Positions 18,200-27,454 of a stretch of 64,000 nucleotides of DNA are shown here, piece after piece; within the stretch, counting starts at the first letter, position 1; every line of letters begins with the position of its first letter. The notes under the pieces were generated by a model. It worked only from the letters and a program-made list of their open reading frames with translations, did not search any database and had not been told where the DNA came from. The position numbers were made by a program, and so were the translations under genes. Source of the stretch: JBOZRQ01 sp050789255 (lineage in GTDB: Bacteria; Bacillota; Sulfobacillia; Symbiobacteriales; Symbiobacteriaceae); contig JBOZRQ010000060.1 in NCBI GenBank assembly GCA_050789255.1, forward strand, positions 186,001 through 250,000, in the 5' to 3' direction.

Positions 18200-19333
18200 A
18201 TGACCACTCGCGGCCCGGGCCCCCTGTACCGCCAGATTGCCGACTGGGTCCTGGAGCGGATTTCCGCCGGGGACCTGCGCCCTGGCGATCCCCTTGAGTC
18301 GGAACTGGAGCTGTGCAAGCGCTTTGGCGTGAGCAGGATCACCGTCCGGGCCTCCCTCAAAGAGCTGGAGCAGCAGGGCGTGGTGGAACGCTTCGCCGGG
18401 AAGGGGACCTATGTCAAGTCCCCGCCGGTTGCCGCGCCTGTGCAGGCGGCCCAGCCTACGGTGGCGTTCGTGGTCAACACGGCCTCGGACCCGTGGGTCT
18501 GGCCGGTCATCTCCGGCGCTGAAGCGACCCTCAGGGAGTTCGGCTTCAACCTGGTGGTCGGGGACGCCAACCACGACGTGGACGAGGAGGAGCGCCTGGT
18601 GCGCAACTTCGAGTCCCAGCCGGGGGTCAAGGGCCTGCTCCTGGTCGGCATTGAGGAGGGCAGGGACGTGGCTGTGGTCCGCGACCTGAAGGCACGGGGC
18701 ACGCCCTTCGTGCAGGTCGACCACTACATTCCGCAGCTGGAGGCCGACGTGGTGGTCTCCGACGACCACGGCGGGGCGTACGTGGGCGCCGACCACCTGC
18801 TTCAGCTCGGGCACCGGACGATCCTGGTCCTGGCGGAGACCACGGAGCTGACCAGCTCCATCGCCGAGCGCAACGCCGGCATCCGCAAGGCATGCCGGGA
18901 CCACGGACTGCCGCTGAGCTGCTGCATCTTCCAGGTGCTGCCCCGGCTCGAAGTGCGGCCGGGGGTGCCCAACGACGCGGTCATCTCTTCGCGCATCGAC
19001 CTGATCGCTGCGCAGCTGCGGAGCAACCCCGACATCACCGCCGTCTTCGGGCTGAACGACGTGGTGGCCATGAACGCTGTTCAGGCTGCCCGGCGCCTGG
19101 GGCTGCGGGTGCCGGAGGACATCTCCGTGGTCGGCTTCGGCGATATTTTCCATACCTCGACCGAGACCCCCATGACCAACCTCTACGTGGACCGAACCGG
19201 GCTGGGCGCCTCCGCGGCCCGCACCCTGCTGGCCCGCCTGGCCAGCCCCGGACTGCCCCCGCAGCGCACCGTCCTGCCGGTCCGCTTTATGGTCCGAGCC
19301 AGTACGGCCCCGGTGACAAGTCGCGCCCTGTAA
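18200..19333 (+). CDS. GntR-type/LacI-type hybrid transcriptional regulator (AraR-like)
   Basis: 377 residues, start ATG 18200 behind GAGGAG. Residues 1-75 are a GntR winged helix (PLYRQIADWVLERISAGD, then FGVSRITVRASLKELEQQG, ending GTYVKSPP). From residue ~90 the protein is a LacI/periplasmic-binding-protein-like sugar sensor (TVAFVVNTASDPWVWPVISG, VSDDHGGAYVGADHLLQLGH, ITAVFGLNDVVAMNAVQAAR). This architecture is that of B. subtilis AraR, a repressor released by sugar. It lies in the middle of the operon, and the twin palindromes at 4980-4995 and 5030-5045 are the best candidate targets (inference). Confidence 0.9.
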   Translation: MTTRGPGPLYRQIADWVLERISAGDLRPGDPLESELELCKRFGVSRITVRASLKELEQQGVVERFAGKGTYVKSPPVAAPVQAAQPTVAFVVNTASDPWVWPVISGAEATLREFGFNLVVGDANHDVDEEERLVRNFESQPGVKGLLLVGIEEGRDVAVVRDLKARGTPFVQVDHYIPQLEADVVVSDDHGGAYVGADHLLQLGHRTILVLAETTELTSSIAERNAGIRKACRDHGLPLSCCIFQVLPRLEVRPGVPNDAVISSRIDLIAAQLRSNPDITAVFGLNDVVAMNAVQAARRLGLRVPEDISVVGFGDIFHTSTETPMTNLYVDRTGLGASAARTLLARLASPGLPPQRTVLPVRFMVRASTAPVTSRAL

Positions 19334-19355
19334 GCGAACAAGGGGGACGAAACCC

Positions 19356-20459
19356 GTGTGTGCCCGTAAAGTCCAGACCACCGTCGCCCATCACTTCGAC
19401 GACCCCAGCCGGTTCTACGGGGCCGTGGTTCCGCCCATCTTCCAGAACTCGACCTTTGTCTACGAGACCGTCGCCGACCGCCAGGAGGGGCGCTACCACT
19501 ACGCCCGGGACGCCCGTGCCAGCAACCCCACCGTGGAGATTGTGGAGGCCAAAATGGCTGCCCTGGAGGGCGGCGAGGCGGCCCGGTGCTTCGGCTCGGG
19601 CATGGGCGCCATCACCGCAGCGGTGGTCAGCCAACTGAAGGCCGGCGACCACGTGGTGGCGGTGGCGACCTGCTACCCCGTCACCAAGATCCTCCTTGGC
19701 CAGATGCTTTCACGCTTTGGCGTCACCTACACCTACGTCGAAGGCGAGGACCTGGCCGAGATCGAGGCAGCGATTCAGCCCAACACCCGGCTGATCTACC
19801 TGGAGAGCCCGTCCAGCGCCTTCTTCAAGCTCCAGGACCTGCCCGCCGTGGCCGCCATGGCCCGGGCCCGGGGGATCAAGACCCTGGTGGACAACTCCTG
19901 GGCGACCCCGGTCTTCCAGCAGCCCATCACCATGGGGATCGACCTGGTCGTCCACAGCGCCACCAAGTACCTGGGCGGCCACAGCGACGTGGTGGCCGGG
20001 GTGCTGGTGGGCAGCAAGGCTGACATCCAGAAGGTGGCCGAGGTGGAGTTCGTCTGCATGGGCGCCGTGCTGGCCCCCATGGAGGCGTGGCTGCTCCTGC
20101 GGGGCCTGCGGACCCTGGGCGTCCGCATGCGGGCGCACCAGGAGAGCGCCCTGCAGGTCGCCGCCTTCCTGGAGGCGCATCCCAAGGTGGACCGGGTGCA
20201 CTACCCGGGCCTGCCGAGCCACCCGCAGCATGAGCTCGCCCGGCGGCAGATGTCGGGCTTCAGCGGCCTGATGTCCCTGGAGCTGAAGAACCCCGATCGC
20301 TTTATTGATGCGCTCAAGCTGTTCGGGCTGGGCGTCAGCTGGGGCGGCTTTGAGAGCCTGGTCTCGACCCCGGCGCCCGGCGTGGTGCGCCTGGCCATCG
20401 GCCTGGAGGACCTCCCGGACCTGCTGGCCGATATCAGCCAGGCGCTGGAGGCCGTATGA
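19356..20459 (+). CDS. Cys/Met-metabolism-type PLP enzyme (cystathionine gamma-synthase/lyase family)
   Basis: 367 residues, GTG start with AGGGGG nine bases upstream. Fold-type I family members are recognised by GRYHYARDARASNPTVEIVE, RCFGSGMGAI and SATKYLGGHSDVVAGV, where Lys204 carries PLP. Classical members make or break C-S bonds in cystathionine, methionine or homocysteine. No sulfur-amino-acid genes are near, and the gene sits between the regulator and an alpha-mannosidase with an ATGA overlap. It may therefore act on an amino-sugar-derived or beta-substituted amino acid; this is inference, and an ordinary cystathionine enzyme cannot be excluded. Confidence 0.85.
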   Translation: MCARKVQTTVAHHFDDPSRFYGAVVPPIFQNSTFVYETVADRQEGRYHYARDARASNPTVEIVEAKMAALEGGEAARCFGSGMGAITAAVVSQLKAGDHVVAVATCYPVTKILLGQMLSRFGVTYTYVEGEDLAEIEAAIQPNTRLIYLESPSSAFFKLQDLPAVAAMARARGIKTLVDNSWATPVFQQPITMGIDLVVHSATKYLGGHSDVVAGVLVGSKADIQKVAEVEFVCMGAVLAPMEAWLLLRGLRTLGVRMRAHQESALQVAAFLEAHPKVDRVHYPGLPSHPQHELARRQMSGFSGLMSLELKNPDRFIDALKLFGLGVSWGGFESLVSTPAPGVVRLAIGLEDLPDLLADISQALEAV

Positions 20460-23086
20460 GTGAACCCAAACATCAGGTGATTCTCTACCACCACACCCAC
20501 TGGGACCGGGAGTGGTGGTCGACCTTTCAGGACTTCCGCTACCGGCTGGTGGGCGTGATCGACAAGCTGCTGGGGGTGCTGGAGAGCGACCCGGCCTTCT
20601 CCTGCTTCGTGCTTGACGGGCAGATGTCGGTCCTGCAGGATTACCTCCAGGTTCGCCCCGAGAACCGCGAGCGGCTGGTCAGCCAGATTCGCGCCGGACG
20701 GGTCCACGTGGGTCCCTGGTATGTTCTGCCCGACGAGTTCCTGGTCTCCGGCGAGGCGCTGGTGCGCAATCTGCTGATGGGGCGGCGGGTCGCCAGCAGC
20801 CTCGGCGTGCCGATGGCGCCAGTGGGCTACCTGCCGGACTCGTTTGGCCACATCGGGCAGATGCCGCAGATTCTGCGGGGCTTCGGTCTGAACAATGCCG
20901 TGGTCTGGCGGGGCTTCGGCCCTTTGCGCCATACCGAGTTTGCCTGGGAGGCGCCCGACGGCTCCCGGGTGCTGGGCATCTACCTGGCCAAGGAGTACTA
21001 CCTGGGCTTCTGGCCCCGGTCGGCCGAGGGAGCGGCGGCGTTCGTCCGCCGCTTTGTCGAGCACATGGCGCCGCGGGCCACCACGCATTACATTCTGGAG
21101 CCCTACGGCGGAGATCACCTGTCGGTCGATGAGCGCCTGCCGGAGCTGATCAGGCAGGTCGGTCCGGATGTGCGCCAGGGGAGTCTGGTCGAGTTTATCG
21201 ACCTGGTGCGGCAGTCGGCGCCTTCTGACCTGGAGGTGTGGCGCGGGGAGGCCCGGGCCTTCGGCTGGGACCTGACCTACATGCTGCCCGGGGTGCTGTC
21301 CGCCCGGCTCAACCTGAAGCGGGCGAACTACGAGTGCCAGACCTGGCTGGAGCGGTACGCCGAGCCTCTCCAGGCCCTGAACTGGGTCGCGGGCGGGGCC
21401 CATGAGAGCCAGCTGCTCTGGACCGCCTGGGAGTCGCTGCTGCAGAACCATCCGCACGACTCGATCTGCGGCTGCTCCATCGACCCGGTCCACCGGCAGA
21501 TGGGCGCCCGCTTTGAGGCGGCCCGGGAGCTCGGTGAGCTGCTCGCACGCGAGGGCCTGGCGGGGCTGGCTTCCCGGGTCGATACCTCGGCGGAGGGGGA
21601 GCACGTGATCGTCTTCAACCCGCTGGGCTTTGCCCGGACCGACAGCGTGCGCGTGCTGCTCGCCGCGCCGGTGTCGCCGGATTCACATCAGTTGGTGGCG
21701 TGCGATGGGGCGCCGGTGCCGTTCCAGGCGCGGAGGGTCACGGAATGGCAGTTCCGCTCCCCCGACTGCGACTGGACCGAGCTGCGCTTCACGGCGCCGG
21801 ATGTGCCGGGGCAGGGCTACAAGAGCTTCCGCCTGGTGCCGCGGGCGGCCGCGCAGCGCGTGACCCCGCCGGGGCAGGCGCCCCGGGTGCCGCTGGGGTT
21901 CGGGGTGCTGGGCCCCGCCGCCCGGGAGAAGGGGCATGAGTCCCCGACCGACCTGCGGGTCGGCGCCCTCGCCATGGAGAACCGCTACCTGGCGGTCAGC
22001 TTCGACCCGGCCAGCGGGGCGGTTACTGTGGTTGATAAGGCCACCGGGCGCCGCTACGAGGGGCTGAACACCTTCGAGGACGGCGGCGATGCGGGGGACG
22101 AGTACAACTACTCGCCGCCGGTCAACGATCTCCTCGCCGTGGCCGCTCACCCGGTGATCACGCTGGTAGACCCCGGCCCGGCGAAGGCCACCTTCTGTGT
22201 CGAGTATCGCTGGCCCTTGCCTGTGGGGTTGAGCGGCGACCGCCTGAACCGGAGCGCTCAGCTCGAGCCGTTCCTGCTCAAGTCGTACGTCACGCTCCAC
22301 GCCGGGGTAAACCGGCTGGAGTTCCGCACCGAGTGGGAGAACCGGCACGGCGACCACCGCCTGCGGGTCCGCTTCCCGCTGGGGGCGCCCGCCGACGCCA
22401 GCCTTGCGGAGGAGGCCTTCGGCATTGCCCGCCGGGAGGTGCGGCCCATGGAGGGCGGGGGTTCGATTGAGCCCGCCATCCCGACCCACCCGCAGCAGGG
22501 CTTCGTTTCGGCGGGAGGCATTACGGTGCTCAATCGGGGCCTGCCCGAGTACGAGGTCATCCCGGGTGAGCAGGGCGCGGTCTGCCTGACGCTGCTCCGC
22601 TCGGTGGGCTGGCTGGCCCGGGGCGACCTGACGCTGCGCTTCGGCGGTGCCGGCCCCAAGCTGCCCACCCCCGAGGCCCAACTGCCTGGCCCGGGTTACG
22701 CCGAGTATGCCCTCGTGCTGAAGGAGGCCGCCTGGCAGGAGGGGCATGCGTTCGGCGCCCCGCTCCTGGCCCGGGCGGAGGCCAACCACCCCGGCCCCTG
22801 GCCCGGGGCGGCTTCACTGGTCGCCGTGGACGGGCCCGTGGCGGTCTCGGCGCTCAAGCGCAGCGAGGATGGCGGTGCGCTGGTCGTGCGCCTGGTGAAC
22901 ATGGGGGATGAGCCCGCGGAGGCCATCCTGCGTTCGATGCTGCCCATGGCGGGCGCCCAGCTGGTCAACCTGGCGGAGGAGCCGCAGGCAGACCTGCCCC
23001 TGGAGGGCGCCGCCGTGCCTGTCCCCCTCGGCCCCAGGCAGATCGTCACCGTGGCCCTGACGCTGGCAACAGGAGGGCAAGCATGA
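20456..23086 (+). CDS. GH38-family alpha-mannosidase
   Basis: 876 residues, ATG overlapping the previous stop. The N-terminal GH38 barrel has the zinc motif HTHWDREWW (His13, Asp17) and YLPDSFGHIGQMPQIL, in which Asp128 is the expected nucleophile and zinc ligand. NHPHDSICGCSID matches the conserved second histidine/aspartate region. A three-helix middle domain and the large beta-sandwich C-terminal domain follow (HVIVFNPLGFARTD at ~residue 383), so the length is normal for MngB-type enzymes. It hydrolyses terminal alpha-mannosides, possibly 2-O- or 6-phospho-modified ones, in the cytoplasm. It is part of the saccharide operon. Confidence 0.92.
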   Translation: MSEPKHQVILYHHTHWDREWWSTFQDFRYRLVGVIDKLLGVLESDPAFSCFVLDGQMSVLQDYLQVRPENRERLVSQIRAGRVHVGPWYVLPDEFLVSGEALVRNLLMGRRVASSLGVPMAPVGYLPDSFGHIGQMPQILRGFGLNNAVVWRGFGPLRHTEFAWEAPDGSRVLGIYLAKEYYLGFWPRSAEGAAAFVRRFVEHMAPRATTHYILEPYGGDHLSVDERLPELIRQVGPDVRQGSLVEFIDLVRQSAPSDLEVWRGEARAFGWDLTYMLPGVLSARLNLKRANYECQTWLERYAEPLQALNWVAGGAHESQLLWTAWESLLQNHPHDSICGCSIDPVHRQMGARFEAARELGELLAREGLAGLASRVDTSAEGEHVIVFNPLGFARTDSVRVLLAAPVSPDSHQLVACDGAPVPFQARRVTEWQFRSPDCDWTELRFTAPDVPGQGYKSFRLVPRAAAQRVTPPGQAPRVPLGFGVLGPAAREKGHESPTDLRVGALAMENRYLAVSFDPASGAVTVVDKATGRRYEGLNTFEDGGDAGDEYNYSPPVNDLLAVAAHPVITLVDPGPAKATFCVEYRWPLPVGLSGDRLNRSAQLEPFLLKSYVTLHAGVNRLEFRTEWENRHGDHRLRVRFPLGAPADASLAEEAFGIARREVRPMEGGGSIEPAIPTHPQQGFVSAGGITVLNRGLPEYEVIPGEQGAVCLTLLRSVGWLARGDLTLRFGGAGPKLPTPEAQLPGPGYAEYALVLKEAAWQEGHAFGAPLLARAEANHPGPWPGAASLVAVDGPVAVSALKRSEDGGALVVRLVNMGDEPAEAILRSMLPMAGAQLVNLAEEPQADLPLEGAAVPVPLGPRQIVTVALTLATGGQA

Positions 23087-24033
23087 CAGAGAGCCTGCGC
23101 AGCACCTGGGGCGCCCGTCTCGACGGCGCCCTGATCCCGGCCGTGCCGGTGCCCCTCTATGCCGATGCCAAGATCCACACCGCTGCCCAGCAGGGCTACG
23201 CCGAGCATATGGCGGCCCAGCCCATCGGCGGGGTCGCCGTCTGGGCTCACACCGGGCGTGGCCTGATGCTGACCCCCGCCCAGCGACGGGTTGTGATGGA
23301 CTCCTGGCGCCGGACCCTGCCCGCCCACCTGCCGGTCATCGCCGGGGTGGGCGGCAAGTCCACCGAGGATACGCTCCGCATGGCCGAGGAGGCCGCCGAG
23401 GGCGGCGCCGACATCCTGATGGCCTACGCCCCGGCCTTCCTGCGGGGCCAGCCCGACCAGGACCGGCTGGTGGTGGAGCACCACCGGCGCCTGGCCGCCA
23501 TGGGAAAGCCGCTCCTGCTCTTCTACCTTTACGAGGCCGCCGGGGGCATCAGCTACAGCCCGGCCGTCCTGGCCGAGCTCTTCAGCCTGCCCGAGGTGGT
23601 CGGCATCAAAATGGCGACGCTGGATTCCGTAATGACCTTCCAGGACGTGGCGAACCAGATCCGCACCGCCCACCCGGACGTTACCCTGATCACCGGCGAA
23701 GACCGGTTCCTCGGCTACTCGCTGATGGCGGGCGCCCGAGGCGCCCTCATCGGCATGGGCGCCGACTGCACGGCGATGCAGGCCGACCTGCTGAAGGCCT
23801 GGCGTGACGGCGACTACAACCGCTTCATCGAGCTGAACCGCAGGGTCGACGCCTACGCCCAGGTCACCTTCGTGGGGCCGATGGAGGGCTACATCCAGCG
23901 GATGCTCTGGAGCCTCTGCCTCCGGGGGATCATCCCCGAGGAGGCCGTGAACGACCCGTGGGGGCCGCCGGTCACCCGAGATGAGATCGAAGCGCTGCGC
24001 CGGGTTTTGAAGGAGGTGGGCCAGCATGCCTGA
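23083..24033 (+). CDS. DapA/NanA-family class I aldolase or dehydratase
   Basis: 316 residues, ATG 23083 overlapping the mannosidase stop, AGGAGGG upstream. The DHDPS/N-acetylneuraminate-lyase barrel is recognised by IAGVGGKSTEDTLRMAEEA and by VVGIKMATLDS, with Lys176 as the Schiff-base lysine; LLFYLYEAAGG provides the tyrosine normally found in the YNxP segment. Substrate-binding positions differ from true DapA (no GTTGE motif; GVAVWAHTGRG instead), so it is not lysine biosynthesis. Family members cleave or dehydrate 2-keto-3-deoxy sugar acids. In this operon it would be the carbon-chain cleavage step after dehydration (inference). Confidence 0.85.
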   Translation: MTESLRSTWGARLDGALIPAVPVPLYADAKIHTAAQQGYAEHMAAQPIGGVAVWAHTGRGLMLTPAQRRVVMDSWRRTLPAHLPVIAGVGGKSTEDTLRMAEEAAEGGADILMAYAPAFLRGQPDQDRLVVEHHRRLAAMGKPLLLFYLYEAAGGISYSPAVLAELFSLPEVVGIKMATLDSVMTFQDVANQIRTAHPDVTLITGEDRFLGYSLMAGARGALIGMGADCTAMQADLLKAWRDGDYNRFIELNRRVDAYAQVTFVGPMEGYIQRMLWSLCLRGIIPEEAVNDPWGPPVTRDEIEALRRVLKEVGQHA

Positions 24034-25258
24034 GCACGCCCTGCCTCAATGGCCGTCCCTGACCCCCGGGCAGGCCCGGCAGATCACGGGGGACTACGAG
24101 CGGTTCGCTGTGCAAGGGATGCCCGCCGACCCGGCCGCCTACATCGCCCAGACCTACGGGCTCGACATCGCCGGCCGCTACGGCGGGCGGACCGTCAAGA
24201 ACCCGTTCGGCAAGGCCTCCGGCCAGCTCTCCCTGCATGTCAAGCAGGTGCAGGCCGACGCTGACGCCGGCCTGGGCTTTGTGGTCCTCAAGACCGTCAT
24301 CGCCCAGGACGATTCCGGCCAGCAGATGATGCACGAGTGGGCGATCAAGGAGACCCGCATGCAGATCGAGCCAATCGCCGGCAAGACAACCGGTCGGGTC
24401 GGCTGGACCTGCACCTGGAAGGGGCGGGGCTGGCACGAGTCCTTCGAGTCCTACCTGAAGTTCACCGGCGACGCTCTCGCTGTGGGCCGGGAGAAGGGCA
24501 TGGTGGTGGCGCCCTCGGTCAAGTACCACCTCCCCGGCGCCGGTGAGACCGAGTGGAAGACCGCCGAGTACACCTACACCACGCAGCAACTGCTAAAGGT
24601 CTGGCAGGCGGCCGGCGAGTCCGGCCCCATGATCCTGGAGAAGGATTTCAGCCCGACCCTGGCCGGCGACGACCGCTCGGCCCAGAAGCTGCGGATCCTC
24701 GATTGGCTCCGCACGGTGCCCGGCCTGGTCCGGCAAGCCGCACCGGGGCAGGTGATCCTCGGCATGAAAGTGATGAACGCCGTCTTCGAGGAGAGTTTCC
24801 AGGTGGAGTTGCTGAAGGCGCTCCTGGAGGCTCAGCCCGCCGCCGACTTCTGGGTCTGCTTCAACCGGCTCTTCGACCCGGCCAAGGAGTTCGAGGGCAA
24901 GGTCGGGGTGGCGTACGGCGGCCCGGACCTCTCCGCCCGGAACCTGCGGGTGCTCCGGGCCTTCCGGGACAGCGGCCTCAAGGCGCCGTCGATCTCGGGC
25001 ACGGGGGATGTCTCCACCGGCAAACTGGCCGTGGAGTATGCCCTGCTGGGCTGCGAGTCCCTCCAGATGCACACCCTCTTCCAGCTTCCTGACGCCCACT
25101 ACGGCGGCAGGGTGGGCTCCAAGTCGAGCCGGGCGCTGCACCACCTGCTCTTCCACCCGGCCAGCGGCCTGATCCCCTGGATGCTCCACGTGAAGGTCCG
25201 CACGGGTATCGATCGCTTCTTGGGTCTGCAAACCGCTCCGTTGGAGGCGCTCGCATGA
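24026..25258 (+). CDS. Dihydroorotate-dehydrogenase-like FMN barrel protein
   Basis: 410 residues, ATG 24026 with AAGGAGG upstream, overlapping the aldolase gene by eight bases. The segments VKNPFGKASGQLS, GLGFVVLKTV and, near the end, SISGTGDVSTGKLAVEYALLGCESLQM resemble the flavin-phosphate-binding strands of the DHODH/dihydropyrimidine dehydrogenase superfamily. The protein is longer than DHODH, and it lies in a sugar operon with no pyrimidine genes. Its reaction is unknown; oxidation or reduction of an unsaturated or keto-acid intermediate is one possibility. The flavin assignment rests on pattern only. Confidence 0.6.
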   Translation: MPEHALPQWPSLTPGQARQITGDYERFAVQGMPADPAAYIAQTYGLDIAGRYGGRTVKNPFGKASGQLSLHVKQVQADADAGLGFVVLKTVIAQDDSGQQMMHEWAIKETRMQIEPIAGKTTGRVGWTCTWKGRGWHESFESYLKFTGDALAVGREKGMVVAPSVKYHLPGAGETEWKTAEYTYTTQQLLKVWQAAGESGPMILEKDFSPTLAGDDRSAQKLRILDWLRTVPGLVRQAAPGQVILGMKVMNAVFEESFQVELLKALLEAQPAADFWVCFNRLFDPAKEFEGKVGVAYGGPDLSARNLRVLRAFRDSGLKAPSISGTGDVSTGKLAVEYALLGCESLQMHTLFQLPDAHYGGRVGSKSSRALHHLLFHPASGLIPWMLHVKVRTGIDRFLGLQTAPLEALA

Positions 25259-26349
25259 AGATCACCGGGATCGAGGCATTCACGGCGGACATCCCATACA
25301 AGAAGCCCTTCGTCATTAACGGCGGCCCCAGCTACGTTGGCGACCACGTGCTGACCCGGGTCCACACCGACGAGGGCATCGTCGGCTACGGCGAGGGCGC
25401 CCCCATGGTCTCTTACTCCGACGAGACCCAGAAAGACATCCTCAACGGCGTGCTGGACTACCTGGCGCCCGCCGTGGCCGGCATGGACCCCTTCGACCTG
25501 GAGGCGATCCACCACCGCATGGAGACGGTGCTGCCCGGCCACCACTTCGCCAAGGCCTCCATCGACCTGGCGCTCTACGACATCATGGGCAAGAAGATGG
25601 GCGTGCCCGCCTACAAGCTGCTCGGCGGCAAGGTGCGGGACCGCATTCCGCTGGCCTGGGTGGTCGGCATCGGCACCATCGACGAGATGGTCGCCGAAGC
25701 GGTACAGTACGTAGGCAAGTACGGCTTCCAGACCGTGAAGCTCAAGATCGGCCGGGAGCCCCAGAAGGATATTGACGTGGTCCGTGAGGTGCGCGGCGCC
25801 CTTGGACCGAACGTGAAGATCCGGGTGGACGCCAACCAGGGCTACGATGTCGCCACGGCGATCAAGACGCTCCGGAAGATGGAGCAGTACGACCTGGAGC
25901 TGGTCGAGCAGCCGGTGGCCAAGTGGAACATCCTTGGCATGGCGGAGGTGACCGCCGCCCTCGATACGCCGATCGAGGCGGATGAGTCGATGTTCGGCTA
26001 CCACGACGCCATGACCCTGATCCGGCTGAAGGCCTGCGACATCATCAACATCAAGATCATGAAGCCCTGCGGGCTGTACGGCTCCAAGAAGGTGGCGGCG
26101 GTCGCCGAGTCGGCGGGGCTGACCTGCCTGATCGGCTCCATGGTGGAGTTCGGGCCGGGAACCGCGGCGGGCCTGCACTTTGCGGCGGCCAACCGGGTGG
26201 TGACGCACGCCTGCGAGCAAGTCGGCGGCTTCCTCTTCGCCGGGGACGTGGTGGAGGAGGACTTCGGGCTCTCCGCCGTGGTGGACGGCTGCCTGAAGGT
26301 GCCCGAGGGCCCGGGGCTGGGCATTACGCTCAAGCCAGAGTACCGCTAG
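25255..26349 (+). CDS. Enolase-superfamily enzyme (muconate lactonizing enzyme/dipeptide epimerase subgroup)
   Basis: 364 residues, ATGA overlap with the preceding gene. The capping domain starts MKITGIEAFTADIPYKKPF. The barrel shows the subgroup's residues: Lys162-x-Lys164 in VKLKIG, metal ligands Asp192 (RVDANQGYD), Glu218 (VEQPV) and Asp243 (EADESMF), and a second general base Lys267 (NIKIMKPCG). That Lys-x-Lys...Lys arrangement places it in the MLE-like subgroup (cycloisomerases, o-succinylbenzoate synthase, dipeptide epimerases), not the sugar-acid dehydratase (mandelate racemase) subgroup, which uses a His-Asp dyad. This is odd in a sugar operon. Confidence 0.85.
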   Translation: MKITGIEAFTADIPYKKPFVINGGPSYVGDHVLTRVHTDEGIVGYGEGAPMVSYSDETQKDILNGVLDYLAPAVAGMDPFDLEAIHHRMETVLPGHHFAKASIDLALYDIMGKKMGVPAYKLLGGKVRDRIPLAWVVGIGTIDEMVAEAVQYVGKYGFQTVKLKIGREPQKDIDVVREVRGALGPNVKIRVDANQGYDVATAIKTLRKMEQYDLELVEQPVAKWNILGMAEVTAALDTPIEADESMFGYHDAMTLIRLKACDIINIKIMKPCGLYGSKKVAAVAESAGLTCLIGSMVEFGPGTAAGLHFAAANRVVTHACEQVGGFLFAGDVVEEDFGLSAVVDGCLKVPEGPGLGITLKPEYR

Positions 26350-26362
26350 GAGGACCCAGCCG

Positions 26363-27316
26363 ATGAGGAACTGGGGCTGCCGCATGAAGACCGACCTGCA
26401 CGTGCGGGGGTGGCGGGCCGCAAGCCTGGAGAATGAGCTGCTGCGCGTGACGGTGCTGCCCGAGAAGGGCAGCGATATCATCGAGTTTCTGCACAAGCCT
26501 ACCGACATGGACTTCTGCTGGTTCACCGACGTGGGCCTGCGCCGCGCCGACGAGGCCCGGGGCGCCCACTTCATCGACCAGTACGCCGGCGGCTGGAATG
26601 AGGTCTTCCCCAACGGCGGCCCGGACTCGGAGTACCGCGGCGCCCGCTACACCCAGCACCAGGAGGTGGCGGTCCTCCCCTGGGAGGCCGTGGTCGCCGA
26701 GGACACGCCGGAGCGGGTCACCCTGCAGCTCACTGTGCGGACCGTCCGCTCGCCCTTCCGGGCGGTCAAGCGGCTCACCCTGGTCCGGGGCGAAGCCCGG
26801 CTGTACCTGGAGGAGGAGATCACCAACGAGGGCCGCGTGGAGCACCACGCCATGTGGGGCCATCACCTGGCCTACGGGGCGCCCTTCCTGGAGCCCGGCT
26901 GCCGGGTCGAGATGCCGCCCGGCACCCGCGTGATTCCGCACCCCGGCGGGGAGGCGGTGGCCTGGCCCGACGGGGCTGCCCATGACCTGAGCATCATTGC
27001 GGAGCGGGGGGCGCCGAGCGGCATCTGCTACCTGCAGGTACCGGAGGGCTACTACCGCCTGGTCCACCCGGGCCGCGGCCTCGCCGCCGAGGTCCGCTGG
27101 GATGCCGGCGCCCTGCCCTACTGCTGGTTCTGGCAGGAGTACGGCGCCACCGAGGGCTACCCCTGGTACGGTCGGCACTACAACATCGGGCTGGAGCCCT
27201 TCAGCAGCTACCCCACCAACGGCCTGGCCGAGGCGGTGCAGAACGGCAGCGCCCTGCTCTTCCAGCCCGGGGAGACCAAGCGGCTCCGTTTGTCTGTCAG
27301 CGTGGGACTTGACTAA
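26363..27316 (+). CDS. DUF4432/aldose-1-epimerase-superfamily protein
   Basis: 317 residues, ATG 26363 with AGGAGGA upstream. The protein is beta-rich with conserved histidines (EHHAMWGHHLAYGAPFLEPG) and a Trp/Tyr-rich end (PYCWFWQEYGATEGYPWYGR), as in the galactose-mutarotase-like superfold. The usual job of such genes is to interconvert anomers or epimers of the imported sugar. It is the last gene of the operon and is followed by a strong terminator. Confidence 0.7.
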   Translation: MRNWGCRMKTDLHVRGWRAASLENELLRVTVLPEKGSDIIEFLHKPTDMDFCWFTDVGLRRADEARGAHFIDQYAGGWNEVFPNGGPDSEYRGARYTQHQEVAVLPWEAVVAEDTPERVTLQLTVRTVRSPFRAVKRLTLVRGEARLYLEEEITNEGRVEHHAMWGHHLAYGAPFLEPGCRVEMPPGTRVIPHPGGEAVAWPDGAAHDLSIIAERGAPSGICYLQVPEGYYRLVHPGRGLAAEVRWDAGALPYCWFWQEYGATEGYPWYGRHYNIGLEPFSSYPTNGLAEAVQNGSALLFQPGETKRLRLSVSVGLD

Positions 27317-27324
27317 GGCGACGA

Positions 27325-27358
27325 GCGGGCCGGGGGGTGAATCCCCCGGCCCGCTTTT
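27325..27358 (+). terminator. Rho-independent terminator of the sugar operon
   Basis: GCGGGCCGGGGG pairs with the complementary CCCCGGCCCGC arm across a short TGAAT loop and is followed by TTTTT. It lies nine bases after the last stop of the operon. Confidence 0.93.
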
Positions 27359-27454
27359 TGCTACAGCACCTTGTCCATCCTTTCTATCCATAGCCAGACC
27401 CCGAGGCGCCGGTGTACCATTTTTTCACTAGTGCGAGCGTGAGGGGGGAACCGG

